From Sarcocystis neurona (taxonomy: Eukaryota; Apicomplexa; Conoidasida; Eucoccidiorida; Sarcocystidae): DNA of 64,000 bases. The notes under the pieces are model-generated. The model worked only from the letters and a program-made list of their open reading frames with translations, was not told the DNA's origin and made no database searches. Each line of letters begins with the position of its first letter. Position 1 is the first letter of the stretch. The DNA is taken from NCBI GenBank assembly GCA_000727475.1, contig KL647301.1, forward strand, positions 1 to 64,000. The letters run 5' to 3'. The translations under genes were made by a program, and so were the position numbers. This document shows positions 32,797 to 44,600 of the stretch, in pieces.

Positions 32797-35196
32797 TGCA
32801 GCGTGTACACAGAGGACATCAGCAGTCGCACCGTCCCCGAGTAGAAAGTCAGCCAGTAGAAGAGGGACGAGGCGAGCAACACTTATGGCGAACGTCCAAC
32901 AACAGGGGAGAAGAAAGCAGGTGACGTCCAAGTTGGAAGCTGCAGGAACCTACGCTGCAACTGAAAAGGAGTCTTGAGTATAAATAAGCGAGATTCACGA
33001 GAGAGGTATGCGGGCAAAATGAACGAGTGCAAGGTTTAATTGCAATATCAGTCCGTCAGTCAACCAGCAGAGCTGATCACGCAATCAATAACGACAAAGA
33101 CAATTCTGATCGGGGTGTTCAGCGTGAATGTGATGGTGCACTCACGCAACGCAGATTGCGCTCTGCTACGACTCACCTGAAAAAGCTGCACGCTATGAGA
33201 AAGCAGGGCACGAACGGGGAGAAAGCTGTAGTCGCTTGTTGTGGGGAACCTATACACCAGAAAAGTCAATATCTGTATACTGTACCTACGGAGATTCAGT
33301 ATACCTTTGGGGAGGGGATGCTGCGTCTACTCTCCCTGAGTCCCTGGCATGTGGTTCTGAGGACGTTGATGTTCCAGGCCGTCCGCTGCTGCTTTCTGTC
33401 TACGAAAGATGCTACTGTAGCTTGCTGTAGAGAAGTTCTATCACAACATTATACCCAGGAGGCAGGGATGCAGGCGTACGCGTCCGTTAATGTGCAGGGT
33501 GTGCTTACATTAAGATGCTCGTTTATCTGCACGTAGGGACTTTCGCGTTGTTTCGAAGCGCGTGGCCGTTCGAGGAACAAAATGCAAACAAACACGTCGA
33601 ACACACTCTACTTCGGCGATTTCTTTTCACCTCCATCACGCTTGTACGTATCCTGCACAGCACTAGACAATCCTGCGATGCGGGTCGTTCACCTACTTAC
33701 AATGTGGTATTCTGTTACTGTACCCAGATCTGAATTCACCACGTCGCTGACCAGAGACAAGAAAAGCAACAGGTAGTAGACCACCCATTTCGCGAATAGG
33801 TGTAAGCACGCGTGGGAGCAGTGTGTCGTACAAGTCATCGCGTTACTTCTACAGAAACCTTTGGTTTACTGTACAGGGGCAGCAATCCATTAACGGATAC
33901 GCTTCACCGCCGTGCTACACGTACGTGTGCACATGTAAACATATACAAAAATGCAAGTGATACACATGCATATATATATATATATATGTTTTCCTCACGT
34001 GATGTGTCTTGTCCACATGTAAAAAGTTTCCGGTGCAACGAATAGTTCCACTTGCGCCACACATGTACCCTTGCAGTTGTATCCCCCGGCACATGAGGGA
34101 ACACGTTATACGTATCAATGTCAAAAGCAAATGAGCACACCAACGATTCAGAACGACAGACAGCGTGTCAGCGCGTACGTAAACTAAACGAATGCGAGTG
34201 GGTTGATGAGGTCACGTCAGTCGCATTTGACAGCATAGCTGCGCGATGCCGTTGAAGAAACGTTACTTCACTTCAGCACGGTTCTCTGTCCACGCAAATT
34301 GTGCGACGCTGGCGTCACGCACACGTGAACATACTTTATATACCAATTTCAAGGAATTATAGTGGAAAGAGAGATTTGTGCGCGGGACGCGCGCACTTCG
34401 GTAAGCGCATGCATGCATCCGATGGCGCAGCATGCAGGCACGGGGACGATACCACTTTCAGCCTGTAGGTCACGCACGTCAGCTTCGTACGAAAAACGAC
34501 TCAAACCCCACACGAATGTTTCCGGCGTCGTTCTTTGCTGTTGACAGTGGAAACATTGTCATCATTGTGGGTGCTACAGCATTCTGTAACGTGCCCTCCT
34601 TTTGTTTTGCCTTACGCGCATACATACTCGCCCACAAACATATATATATATATATATACATATATTTATGTATGGTCGTGTTGAGGGTCCATTTATAATC
34701 TCGAAAACGCCTACACAAAATCACAAGGATTCTTAATTTCGGAGGCTGTACGAGGCCGCACACGAAGATCCATTACACCAGGGAATTGCACTGCGGGCAA
34801 TGTGTCCGAAAATCCTTCACTACGCGAGTCTTCGCTGACAATCTACGCTCTGCCCTCAAGAAGGCCTTCACTTATGGAACAATTACACTGTCGTACGTGT
34901 TTCGTCGGCTCTTACACTATAGTGGCTGCGGTAAAGGTCACGTCTTGTAACAGGAGTAGCACGTAAAGTCGTGATACAAGAACCACATTGTAGGGCAAGC
35001 GTGCACCGCCACTTCCACACATGCGGCAGTGAGAACGCAGGCCGGCCGAGGAGCTGTTGCTTACGAGAGTAGGAGCCCATCTCAAGTGTCAGGAAAAAAG
35101 TGTCATTTTGTGAGGGAATCAAGAGGTCATCCTGCCTTATTTACCAGTTCGCAGTTTAACATTGCGTGGAGCGTCGCACTGAGCCTAGAGGTGGAA
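32797..35196. other. Intergenic stretch with TA microsatellites
   Basis: TA runs lie at about 33969-33988 and 34640-34672. A 169-codon plus frame at 33027-33536 is not supported by any domain. A plus-strand open stretch at about 34746-34925, ending at a possible GCG/GTAAAG donor, and the frame upstream of the ATG at 35197 could hold 5' exons of the next gene; neither is certain. Confidence 0.35.
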
Positions 35197-37237
35197 ATGA
35201 GGGACACGTCTGATGGTGAACTCTTGAGTGACTTCTGCAGATCGCTTAACTTCAGTGGTAAGTGGTGAGGAACATCATCTCTTGTCCGCATTAAAGACGA
35301 CATACCGTGGGCAGTGGGCGAGTCGCGAGCGGCACGTAGGCCCATGCAGGTGTACAGGGGTCGACAGCGAGATGCCTCGGAGAGTGACAGCGTGCGTGTT
35401 TTCGATGTGCATATACATGTACACACGCGCATGCAAGCGTTTGTGTGTTTGTCTCTTTTTCGACGTATTAGGCGCCAGTGCTCGTTTCCACAGGAATTCG
35501 ACAGGAGGCAGCCACACTGCGCGAGGACAACGGAGATATACACACTCAAACAAACAATTAAGTAGGAGGATGTCAAAGAACAGTAGGGGAGAATAAAGGA
35601 GGCCTCCTTTATTCCTTGCTCCTCCTGTCCACCGTACACACGATAACCAAGCACTGCACTTTGTCCAGTTTTTTCACGTCCTGTGACGCGAGCCCACTCC
35701 ACATTCCACACTGCAACTACAACGACTACTTTGCATTCCTGCCCGCAGAATAGAAAAGACGCTGATGATAATCAGAGCAAATGCTGCGCTCTGCAGCATT
35801 GGTGCAGGAGCCGTCATTTAATCACGTGTGGACCAGTGCTGCTGCGCGGAGCACTCAGTGCATGTGTACCGATGTACGGGAGTGTGTCTCTGTGAATGCG
35901 TAATCGAGTACGTACTACGTAACACTGTAAGGATTCACCTCAAAATATATACGCATATATATGTGTACATGCATATGCCAGTATCTATGGGTAGCTGCAC
36001 CGAGGACGCCCTGTGCTGCTTTCTGCTGAGAGCGTTCTTTCTTCTCTTGCATTGGGAGGAAGAACAAGCAACTCAGGGTTTAGATACAAAAGAAAGGACT
36101 AACCTCTTTTCAGCCGTCGATGCCAACAGTATATCTCATTCGGTGCTGAATTCTGTCTTTGATTCGGAGATTGCTGCAGTTCGCAAGCAGTGTAACAGAA
36201 AAGTGCGTAATGTGGTTTTCTACTGCATTTGCGCGCGGTTCCCAGGCAGAAAAGGCCGGAATAGGCATGTGAATAATAAAGTAAGAGCGAGGAGACGAAG
36301 TGCTACTCACTCCTTCTTAAGGTGCCGCAGTGGAAACTGAAACAGTTAGTGGTTTTAATGGGCTTTGGAAGTACCGGATGGCCAGAGCTCACTTCGGCAC
36401 CGAAGAGACGTTTTTACAGTGGTTAGTTGATCAGGTGTGTGTACCATATGTTGCAGGCTACATAGAACAACGGTGTAGGGACAGAGACACAGTCAGAAAC
36501 CACGTTTTGCATCTACAGGCCGCGTCCCACCACACAACTTTCCCTCCAACTTCAAAACCGGTGCTACGCAGGATGGGAACACACATGTGAGTACCTACAT
36601 GAGATAATAGCAACATGCATATATGTGTATATACACATATACATGTTTACGGCTGCGCCGGTGTGCACAGAGATACAGAAGTTCAGGCGGCAACGCTTTC
36701 ATGGGAGTTATAAAACTGGGTGAGTTCTGATTATCTGCTACGCTCATGCTATTTATCAGTGTACGGAAAATCACCACTATGCGCTGGTTTGAATTTCATC
36801 CGCCGAAAAGGCAAATGAAAGTAACTGTCTGCAGGCCTTCCGTAATTCCTACAGCGAGTAGAGACAGTTGGTTACAAAGGTCGTACCAAAAGGCTATGGA
36901 ACTGTGCAAGAGGGAGAGTTGCCGTATCCCTGACGAGCCACGTCAAGTATTTGTATTCGCAGTGTCGCTGATGTGGCTCCGATTTCGATTGTTCGCACAG
37001 CGTATTTTCAAAACGGGTCCAGTCCAGTTTGAAAACGGGTTCGGTCGTTACAGATCAGTCACCTCCCCTTTGCACAGGTGGCTCGTGTATCGTTGCGGTG
37101 GTAGCCGCTTTGTTTCTCGTGAAGGTTCTAATTTAAGGGGAGCCTCTAACCACAGCGGCCTTCCTTCTCCACAGCTACAACCTGGGGGTCACACTGCACA
37201 GCGCGACTTGCCCATCTGTCCATGCTTGGCGAAATGA
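35197..37237 (+). CDS. Unidentified gene, at least five exons
   Basis: Five open segments with usable GT-AG borders join in matching phase: 35197-35257, 35982-36206, 36331-36434, 36519-36586 and 36835 onward. The split codons resolve cleanly at all four junctions. The joined protein contains ELLSDFCRSLNF, a hydrophobic FLLRAFFLLLHW segment, SEIAAVRKQCNRK, FNGLWKYRMARAHFGTEETF, then a Pro/Ser/Thr linker and SWLQRSYQKAMELCKRE. The last exon stays open to a stop at 37237, but its tail after about 36950 is less protein-like, so it may be spliced earlier. The start is uncertain: 35197 is the first in-frame ATG, but upstream exons are possible. The hydrophobic stretches could be buried helices or one membrane segment. 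No family recognised. Confidence 0.42.
35591..35614. repeat. Perfect 24-bp palindrome
   Basis: The sequence GAATAAAGGAGG is followed directly by its exact reverse complement, with no loop. It falls in the first intron of the unidentified 35.2-37.2 kb gene. It could be a dimeric protein-binding site or chance. Confidence 0.75.
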
Positions 37238-38554
37238 ACGTCGGCACGGTGCACGTTTGAGCAGTGTACACTGTATTTCAGGTAGGATCGGCAGTTTCAG
37301 TTTTTGCGACTTCATGATGTTGCAGATGCAATAGAAACATGGCGGCCTGTGCGCGCGTGTGCGCTTGCAGACAGGCTTGCCTGTTCAGTCAAAGTGGAAT
37401 GCTGAACTGCAGTAGAAGCAGCCATTACAAACGAACATAGGGTCGCACATCTTTGAACAATTGTGTGCGAGTAAACACGCAGTTTTCTTGTGCGAAAGTA
37501 CGTACTCGTGTCTGCTGTGGATGCGACGTGAGTGCACCGACTTGGACGTGTAGCCGCGTACCTCTCTCCGGTTACGCGCACGCTGCGCTGTGTTTCAACC
37601 TACTTCTCCCCAAGTAGAGACATGTTTGCAGATGTAAATACGATTGTACACTTGTACATATATGTACACATACCTACGTACAGACACGTGTGTGTCCCAC
37701 AAGAGGGACATTTGGCAGTAGAGTTTGTTTGACTTTATGCGTGCGTGTATGAGTGAACAGAACTGAATGTTTCTTCGCATACGTGCTCCTACGTGTTGCA
37801 GGCAAGGAACGCGTACCTTTATATCTTGCTTCGATACTGAAGCAACGCGTAAACACCTGTGTGCGCGTTGCATCTCCAGACCTACACATATATGTCAACA
37901 GTCCTGGATTTACTTATCTGGTCATATTCCCACATGTACGCTATCGCGAAGACGCCAACCTAGGCTTTTTCAGCCACGGTTACGTGTACTTCAACAAAGC
38001 AAGATATCCGAAGTCGGAGCATAGTGGCGGCGAGGAGGCGATGGCACAGCAGTCGCAACGACACACGTACGCACACGTGGGTTTTTATCGCGTCCTCTAA
38101 CTTAATCAGTGTTGCCACCGAACTAAGACACTTAACAAGACGCGTGTACTGACATGCAGGAATGCGCTCAAGGGAACACGCACGCCCCGCCGCGAAAAAA
38201 GTACCATACATACATAATCCACCTTTTAACAATCGCAGCGTCGATTTGCTGAGGTCTTCGTAACTACCCGCATCCCTACTCATGACGTGCACCAACAGCT
38301 TGAAGCGGATGTGATTCTTGAGAAGTTCCAGTGAAGTAAGGGTCTCCACACTCGCGTAACTTTGAGGCAGAAGACGTGCGCCCCTAGGAGTTTGTCAGTG
38401 ACACATACAGATTCGAAAGAGACGTGGAATTACTTCGACGTAAAATGCAACGAACTTACTCCGTGTATCATTGTGAAGCTGTCAGGGAGCTAATCGCATC
38501 TATATTTGTGGAGTACCTCCTGGATCCGACATCTCCATTTCCCCTCCACTATGT

Positions 38555-38626
38555 CCATTAAATACATGTACGTATCTATATATATATATGTAACCATTAA
38601 ATACATGTACTTATATATATATATAA
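38555..38626. repeat. 17-bp direct repeat next to TA microsatellites
   Basis: The same 17-bp word (CCATTAAATACATGTAC) occurs at 38555-38571 and 38594-38610, each followed by a TA run. Together they form a two-unit tandem duplication with a 39-bp period. Confidence 0.75.
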
Positions 38627-39177
38627 TCGTGGTGAATTAAACGCGCTACCGAATGTTGTGCAAATAGATATTGTATATCGAATGAGCTCTCTGCGGCGTA
38701 GCAGTAGCTGTTCTTTATGAAGTTCCAGTGAACCTGTCGCACATGGCATACCGAGTTTTCAGTGAAAAGCAGGGACGTCGACTACCACCCTGAGAATGTC
38801 TCCGACGTTGTCACGTTAGCGACGTTACACTTCAAGGTGTAGATATTTTGCTTCCGCACGGCGCTAGCTAGCATGTCCTATCGTTGTTTGACTTCTGCGA
38901 GAAAGCAGTTTGGCCGGCACGTTCAGTCTAGAATGATCACTTGTCTAAAGGATGTTCAGCAGTAAGAGAGAGGACTCTCGCAGTAAGAGAGAGAACAACG
39001 GATTTGTCAGTTTCCGCCTGCTGCGGACATGTTCGCCGGTGTATACGGACACGTGGATAACTTCCGCAGTAAGAGAAGATGGAGCCTGGCACTTAACGTT
39101 AAGCGAGGACATATTCATTGGTACACATATACACACATGTGTCTGCGTATGTGTGCATCCATAGTTATGTGTGTACA

Positions 39178-39590
39178 TATGTGTTTACGTGTGTATGTAT
39201 GTATGTGTATGTATGTATGATGCATGTATGTATGTATGTACGTATGTATGTATGTATGTATGATGTATGTATGTATGTACGTATGTATGTATGTATGCAT
39301 GTATGTACGTATGTATGTATGTATGTATATGTGTGTATGTACACGTATGTATATGTGTGTGTGACGTTTACATACGTGTGTGTTTTGCTGTGTATGTATG
39401 TATGTGTATGTATGTATGTATGTATGATGCATGTATATATGAATGTACGTATGTGTGTATGTATGATGTATGTATGTATGTACATATGTATGTATGTATG
39501 CATGTGTGTACGTATGTATGTATGTATATGTGTGTATGTACACGTATGTATATGTGTGTGTGGCGTTTACATACGTGTGTGTTTTGCTTA
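39178..39590. repeat. TGTA/TATG tetranucleotide array with 199-bp higher-order duplication
   Basis: The array is mostly TATG units with scattered ATGATG and ACG variants. A non-repetitive marker (CGTTTACATACGTG followed by TGTGTTTTGCT) ends both halves, at about 39365 and 39564, and a CACGTATG block starts 199 bp apart (39342 and 39541). The array is thus two ~199-bp units, not one uniform run. All frames through it are artefacts. Confidence 0.85.
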
Positions 39591-40014
39591 GACATGTATA
39601 TGCCTGAATGGTTACTTATACGGACGTGTGATGTGTGATTGTACATGTACGTACACGTGAAGACGCAAGTGTGCGTATAACGTGCATCTCTCTTTGAACC
39701 CGTCTGTTCATCTCTTTTTACGTGTCGGTGTCTGCAGTATGCAGAACGGCAGCGGGATGGGTTCTGGGCACACGTCGCAGTGTGGACGGGGACAGTTGCT
39801 CTTAAAGAATTGCCAGCTGCAGAGTGCTGTTCTCATCGCCTTCTGTTCTTTAGTATCTATGGGAAAGCTGCATAGTGAAGTAGACCTCTTCGCGACGTTC
39901 GCACGCACTGTTTGGACTTGCTTGTATTAGGAAGAGGTATTCCTGCCAGATAGTTGCGGGCGAGGGTATTTTTATCGGGTCGGCAAGACGGTAGTCGCCC
40001 ACGGGCACCACAGG

Positions 40015-40300
40015 CGCCCTTCCTACTGCTCCTACTACACCTAGTGGTACTACCAGTAGTACCACTACTGCTGCTACTACGGTTACTGCTACTGTGATGA
40101 CTGCTATTACCCCTACTATTACTACTATCATTCCTACCACTATTATTACTACTAATATTGCCACTACTAGTACTACTGTCGCGCCTGCTATCACCACTCT
40201 TACTACTTCTATTACTACTACTATTAGTACGACTATTACTACTACTATTACTACTACTAGTGCTGCTGCTGCTACTGCTACCGAGACGACTACCGTCGTG
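40015..40300. repeat. Imperfect ACT/AGT trinucleotide repeat
   Basis: Tandem ACT/ATT/GCT triplets run for nearly 300 bp. Either strand translates as Thr/Ile or Val/Ala homopolymers. No gene model is supported. Confidence 0.75.
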
Positions 40301-40534
40301 CGACCACTACTACCGCAGCAAGTGTAGTTCTAATGAATCCTCGGGGTAGAAGAAGATCGGTAGTAAGTTCCGCGCGCTACCTTAACATATCCACACACTG
40401 GGCATAACAAGCATGCGCTTGTAGAAGCGCAAAAGCCCGCTATGATATATTTGTTACAGAACTCTTCCGGCCGTTTTTTGTTAGACTGAATTTAGTATCT
40501 ACCCGGCACACCTCGCCGCGCTGAAGTACGACTG

Positions 40535-41470
40535 GTAGTGCTTTGCTGCTGCTGCTGCTGCTGCGGTTGCTGCTGCTGCTGCTGCGGCTGGTGGTGCGGC
40601 TGCTGCTGCTGCGGCTGGTGGTGCGGCTGCTGCTGCTGCGGCTGCTGCTGCTGCGGCTGCTGCTGCTGCGGCTGCTGCTGCTGTGGCTGCTGCTGCTGNN
40701 NNNNNNNNNNNNNNNNNNNNNNNNNNNNNNNNNNNNNNNNNNNNNNNNNNNNNNNNNNNNNNNNNNNNNNNNNNNNNNNNNNNNNNNNNNNNNNNNNNNN
40801 NNNNNNNNNNNNNNNNNNNNNNNNNNNNNNNNNNNNNNNNNNNNNNNNNNNNNNNNNNNNNNNNNNNNNNNNNNNNNNNNNNNNNNNNNNNNNNNNNNNN
40901 NNNNNNNNNNNNNNNNNNNNNNNNNNNNNNNNNNNNNNNNNNNNNNNNNNNNNNNNNNNNNNNNNNNNNNNNNNNNNNNNNNNNNNNNNNNNNNNNNNNN
41001 NNNNNNNNNNNNNNNNNNNNNNNNNNNNNNNNNNNNNNNNNNNNNNNNNNNNNNNNNNNNNNNNNNNNNNNNNNNNNNNNNNNNNNNNNNNNNNNNNNNN
41101 NNNNNNNNNNNNNNNNNNNNNNNNNNNNNNNNNNNNNNNNNNNNNNNNNNNNNNNNNNNNNNNNNNNNNNNNNNNNNNNNNNNNNNNNNNNNNNNNNNNN
41201 NNNNNNNNNNNNNNNNNNNNNNNNNNNNNNNNNNNNNNNNNNNNNNNNNNNNNNNNNNNNNNNNNNNNNNNNNNNNNNNNNNNNNNNNNNNNNNNNNNNN
41301 NNNNNNNNNNNNNNNNNNNNNNNNNNNCTGCTGCTGCTGTCGCTGCTCCTGCTGTAGCTGCTGCTGCTGTCGCTGCTACTGCTGTCGCTGCTACTGCTGT
41401 CGCTGCTACTGCTGACGCTGCTGCTGCTGTCGCTGCTGCTGCTGTCGCTGCTGCTGCTGTCGCTGGTACT
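40535..41470. repeat. CTG/CAG trinucleotide block with an assembly gap of 629 N
   Basis: Left of the gap is (CTG)3-5 CGG units, which read as poly-Gln with Pro/His on minus; right of it are CTG/TCG/ACT units, which read as poly-Ala/Thr on minus. Ns fill 40699-41327. All six frames stay open, so the array itself does not show which strand, if either, codes. A minus frame spans the whole block (40492-41625), starting outside the repeat and ending in ARRGVPGRY, but it starts at TTG and has no domain. CAG-rich coding repeats are common in Eimeria. Confidence 0.8.
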
Positions 41471-41637
41471 GCTGGTGCCACCGTGCTACTACTGGGTGTG
41501 CTGGCGCTGCTAGTGCGGCGCCGGCTGTCTCGCACGGGTAGGTAGGTGGGTGTGCTCACACACCCGACGACGAAGGAACATCTCATTCCTCGAATTTTTT
41601 TCTGCAGGAGGCTGTTGCCGACCACTTGTATGGCGCT

Positions 41638-44600
41638 ATGGTGCTCTTCTTCTTTCAGTTTTCGTTCTTCTTCCTCCTGTTTGGGCCGTTTTTCCCCCGT
41701 GCACTACCCAGATCCCCTGCCGGAGCACTCCCTCATAAGGAGAGGCCGCAAATTCCACTTTTGAACCTCAATGTTGCGCACCAGCTCCGTTCAAGCCACC
41801 CGCTCAGCAGACCATTATGCATCCAAGGTGCCAGTTTTCAGTTATTGCAAGCCTTTTCGTTCGCAGGGTCTGCTGTCGAAGAGGGGGCCTCTGTTGTGAG
41901 TAGCGGAACGTGTGCTTTACGAGTAGAATCCGGCGTTTTCAAGCGCAAGTCTCTGTCCCCGAAAGACACACCTCGTTTCAAAGCAGGCTATTGCGCAGTT
42001 TGCGTCGCTGACGAGGACGACGAGATCTACAGACAGTCCCTACAGTCCGGAGAAGGGAAGGATAGCTCGAAAAATCAATTTTTCCCCATTATATCACGTG
42101 AAGGAGGTCCACTCCTACGGGGTACGTTATACACTCAAGTAACACACTACAGGAAGAGACAATCGTATATATGCATCAGATCACCGTCTTTAACGCCGAG
42201 ATCTCAATGTACATCTAGTGGAACATCTGCTGTAAAAGCGCGACTTCCACGTTTATCGGATAGACCCCCGCGTGTGACACCTTATTATCGCAGCGTTGCT
42301 GGTGACAAGAACACGGTCTGCCGCCGCAGCGGCGGCTGTTGTGGAGGACGACTCCAGGATAGCAACAGAACCACAAACAGTGTCAACAGCACTCGCCCTG
42401 ATAGTGCCAGCTCCTGCAGCATTAACGCACGACTTAGTTGGAAGGGGGACAAGTACAGCACACAAGTAGTAAATGCTTCCGTTCGTTGTAATTTAGATCT
42501 GAGTGAATATACAGCAACGCGACGTGATAGCAGCTGCGTCGTTTCAAACGCTAAGCCCCATAGAACTGTCACCCGCTCACTGAAAAGAAAGCGCAGACCT
42601 CTCACGGCTTGTGTCCTTTGTGCACAGCTCATAGTGAGTAGTCACACTGATAGAAGGGTAGCGCCTGCCCGGGGGTTTACCTCCCTAGATCGCTGGGGGG
42701 TTCCTTCAAAGACATCCAGCTCCAGGTGGAATAATGGTCTTCCTAATTACGGAATAACCGGGGGTGGCTCGCACAAACCAGGAACGAAGGACAGACGCTC
42801 CGTTGTCTGTTTGAAGAAGGCGGCATTCGCTGGCAATTCCGACTTTTCCTCGAAGTCGGACACGAGAAAACATACGAAACTAACTCCAGGCAGCGCGAAG
42901 CACTCTACTAGTTCAAAAAGCGGGGGAACTTCATTTCTGCGGGGTCACGTTAGGTCGTATCCCGATACTAACGTTTTCAGTTCAGAGATAGGCGGAACCA
43001 ATTCGGCGTATTCATCGCTACAGAAGCCCTGTCTACAGACAGAAGCACCCTGCCAATTGTATTCAGCTCTTTTCAGCCATTCCTCTCCGTTCTTGTTGAA
43101 AAGTCAATCCTCTCTGGCAACTATAGCTCCTGGTGCAGGTCGCGCAAGTAGCGGCGCACGTAATATGAGTATGGTACAAAGGGCTCCAGACAACGGCACG
43201 ACGAGTTCCTCCGCGACCGCAGCAATGGCGAAGTTCCACAAAATTCCCGTTACAAACCCGGTGGTCGAAATGGATGGAGACGAAATGGCCCGTGTCTTGT
43301 GGGCCATGGTCAAGGAGAAGGTAATACGGAAATTGTGTCTATAGGATCCAATTACGACTGGCAAGCGCAACAAGTGACACAGTCTCACGGCTGTTCCCAA
43401 ACCACAGTCCCGGAGAGGCTTGTCAGACAAATCCTGGTTCGCAAGATATAAAATCCACAGAAGAAGTGATTTCACAAGTGGAATAGTCGTTTTAGTGAAG
43501 CTTCACGGCTCCGACGTGGCTGCTGTTCTGTGTTGTGCTACCAAGTACAGGACCTGAGAACGACGCATTTTGATCCGTGTGCACGGCCGCACCTGCGTAT
43601 GCGTGTGAGAAGAGGATGGAGATGCACTCGCATGGTGACACCTGGGTGTAGATTCGATAATGCTATTTCACTGCTTAGCTTGCGTGAATACTTTGTCGTG
43701 AATACGTGCGCCGAGTGCGCGTATGCGCGAGGCGTCCACACTGTAGACTTACACCGACGCAGGACCGCGCAGATACTGTTACAGGCAAGCATATATATCT
43801 ATATATATATACATATATATATACAGAGACACACACAGAGACACGCACAGTGTATTTATCCGTAGTAAATCTCCCGTATTGTTTGTTCACACGATAAAAA
43901 CGTTCTTAATGTCTTTATTGATAAGCAGTTCACAATTCTCCGGGCAGAGAATTATCCACTACGAACCGCATTATGGTGTACATGTTGACAGTGAAAAACG
44001 CCAGAGGACAACAGCTTGTATGCTCCTTCGTTTTCTTGAATTGACTATTCAACGTTTAAATTTGAGCGCTGCGGAACGTGGGGTGTATGCTTGCCGGAGA
44101 TGCGGGCAGAAGCAGAAGCTCATGCTGTTCGTTAATAGCGTTTTACCCGGGTGAATCAAATGGCCTACACACCGGTAAAGAAGAGTTTTACGAAAAATAG
44201 GTTGTGCGCTCCAACGTCTCTTCCCATACGTCAGTAGGTCTGCCAGTTCACCCGCAGCCTATTTGCTTGCAGTGCGTCTTTGGTAGAACCACCCGGGTAT
44301 ACGATTCCTGACGCCGGTAGCAGTATGTCAGATACTCTAAGTTTCTAATTTTCTCAGTATTGTGGTCCAACAAGAGCTCCGTTCCAACGACCGTGCAAGT
44401 CCTGGTCGATATACTCTCGCATTTTTTCCTGCGCACATTGCTGTGCAGAAAGTGTGTAGGAGGACGCAGAGTTCTGGTGCTTGATCTTGCGCACACACGG
44501 CAGTCCTCTTGTAACAATGTACAAGTGTGCTCGCATCCACGCGCACGTGCATTCCGCCACTTGCGCTGTACAACGTGTGTTGATTACTTTATAGCTTATC

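Larger units (their letters stand above)
37238..40491. other. Repeat-rich stretch without a supported gene
   Basis: From 37750 to 38100 a plus frame after TTGCAG at 37800 looks partly coding and might be a distal exon of the gene ending near 37237, but phase could not be tested. The rest holds the repeats listed separately: 38555-38626, 39178-39590 and the ACT-type repeat at 40015-40300. Frames made of MYVC, THTYI or TTIT words are translations of microsatellites. Confidence 0.4.

Noticed and set aside
32797..32931. Hydrophobic N-terminal extension of the 30.1-32.8 kb protein as a signal peptide
   Set aside because: The frame begins at TTG, with no ATG before 32796; more likely intron or 5' leader.
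39115..39646. Overlapping frames of 90-157 codons on both strands rich in Tyr/Val/Cys/Met or His/Thr/Ile
   Set aside because: They are translations of the TATG tetranucleotide array; all frames stay open and no domain is present.
40538..41545. Plus-strand frames through the CTG block (poly-Leu, poly-Ala, poly-Cys)
   Set aside because: Repeat translation across 629 Ns; open in every frame, so not evidence for a gene.
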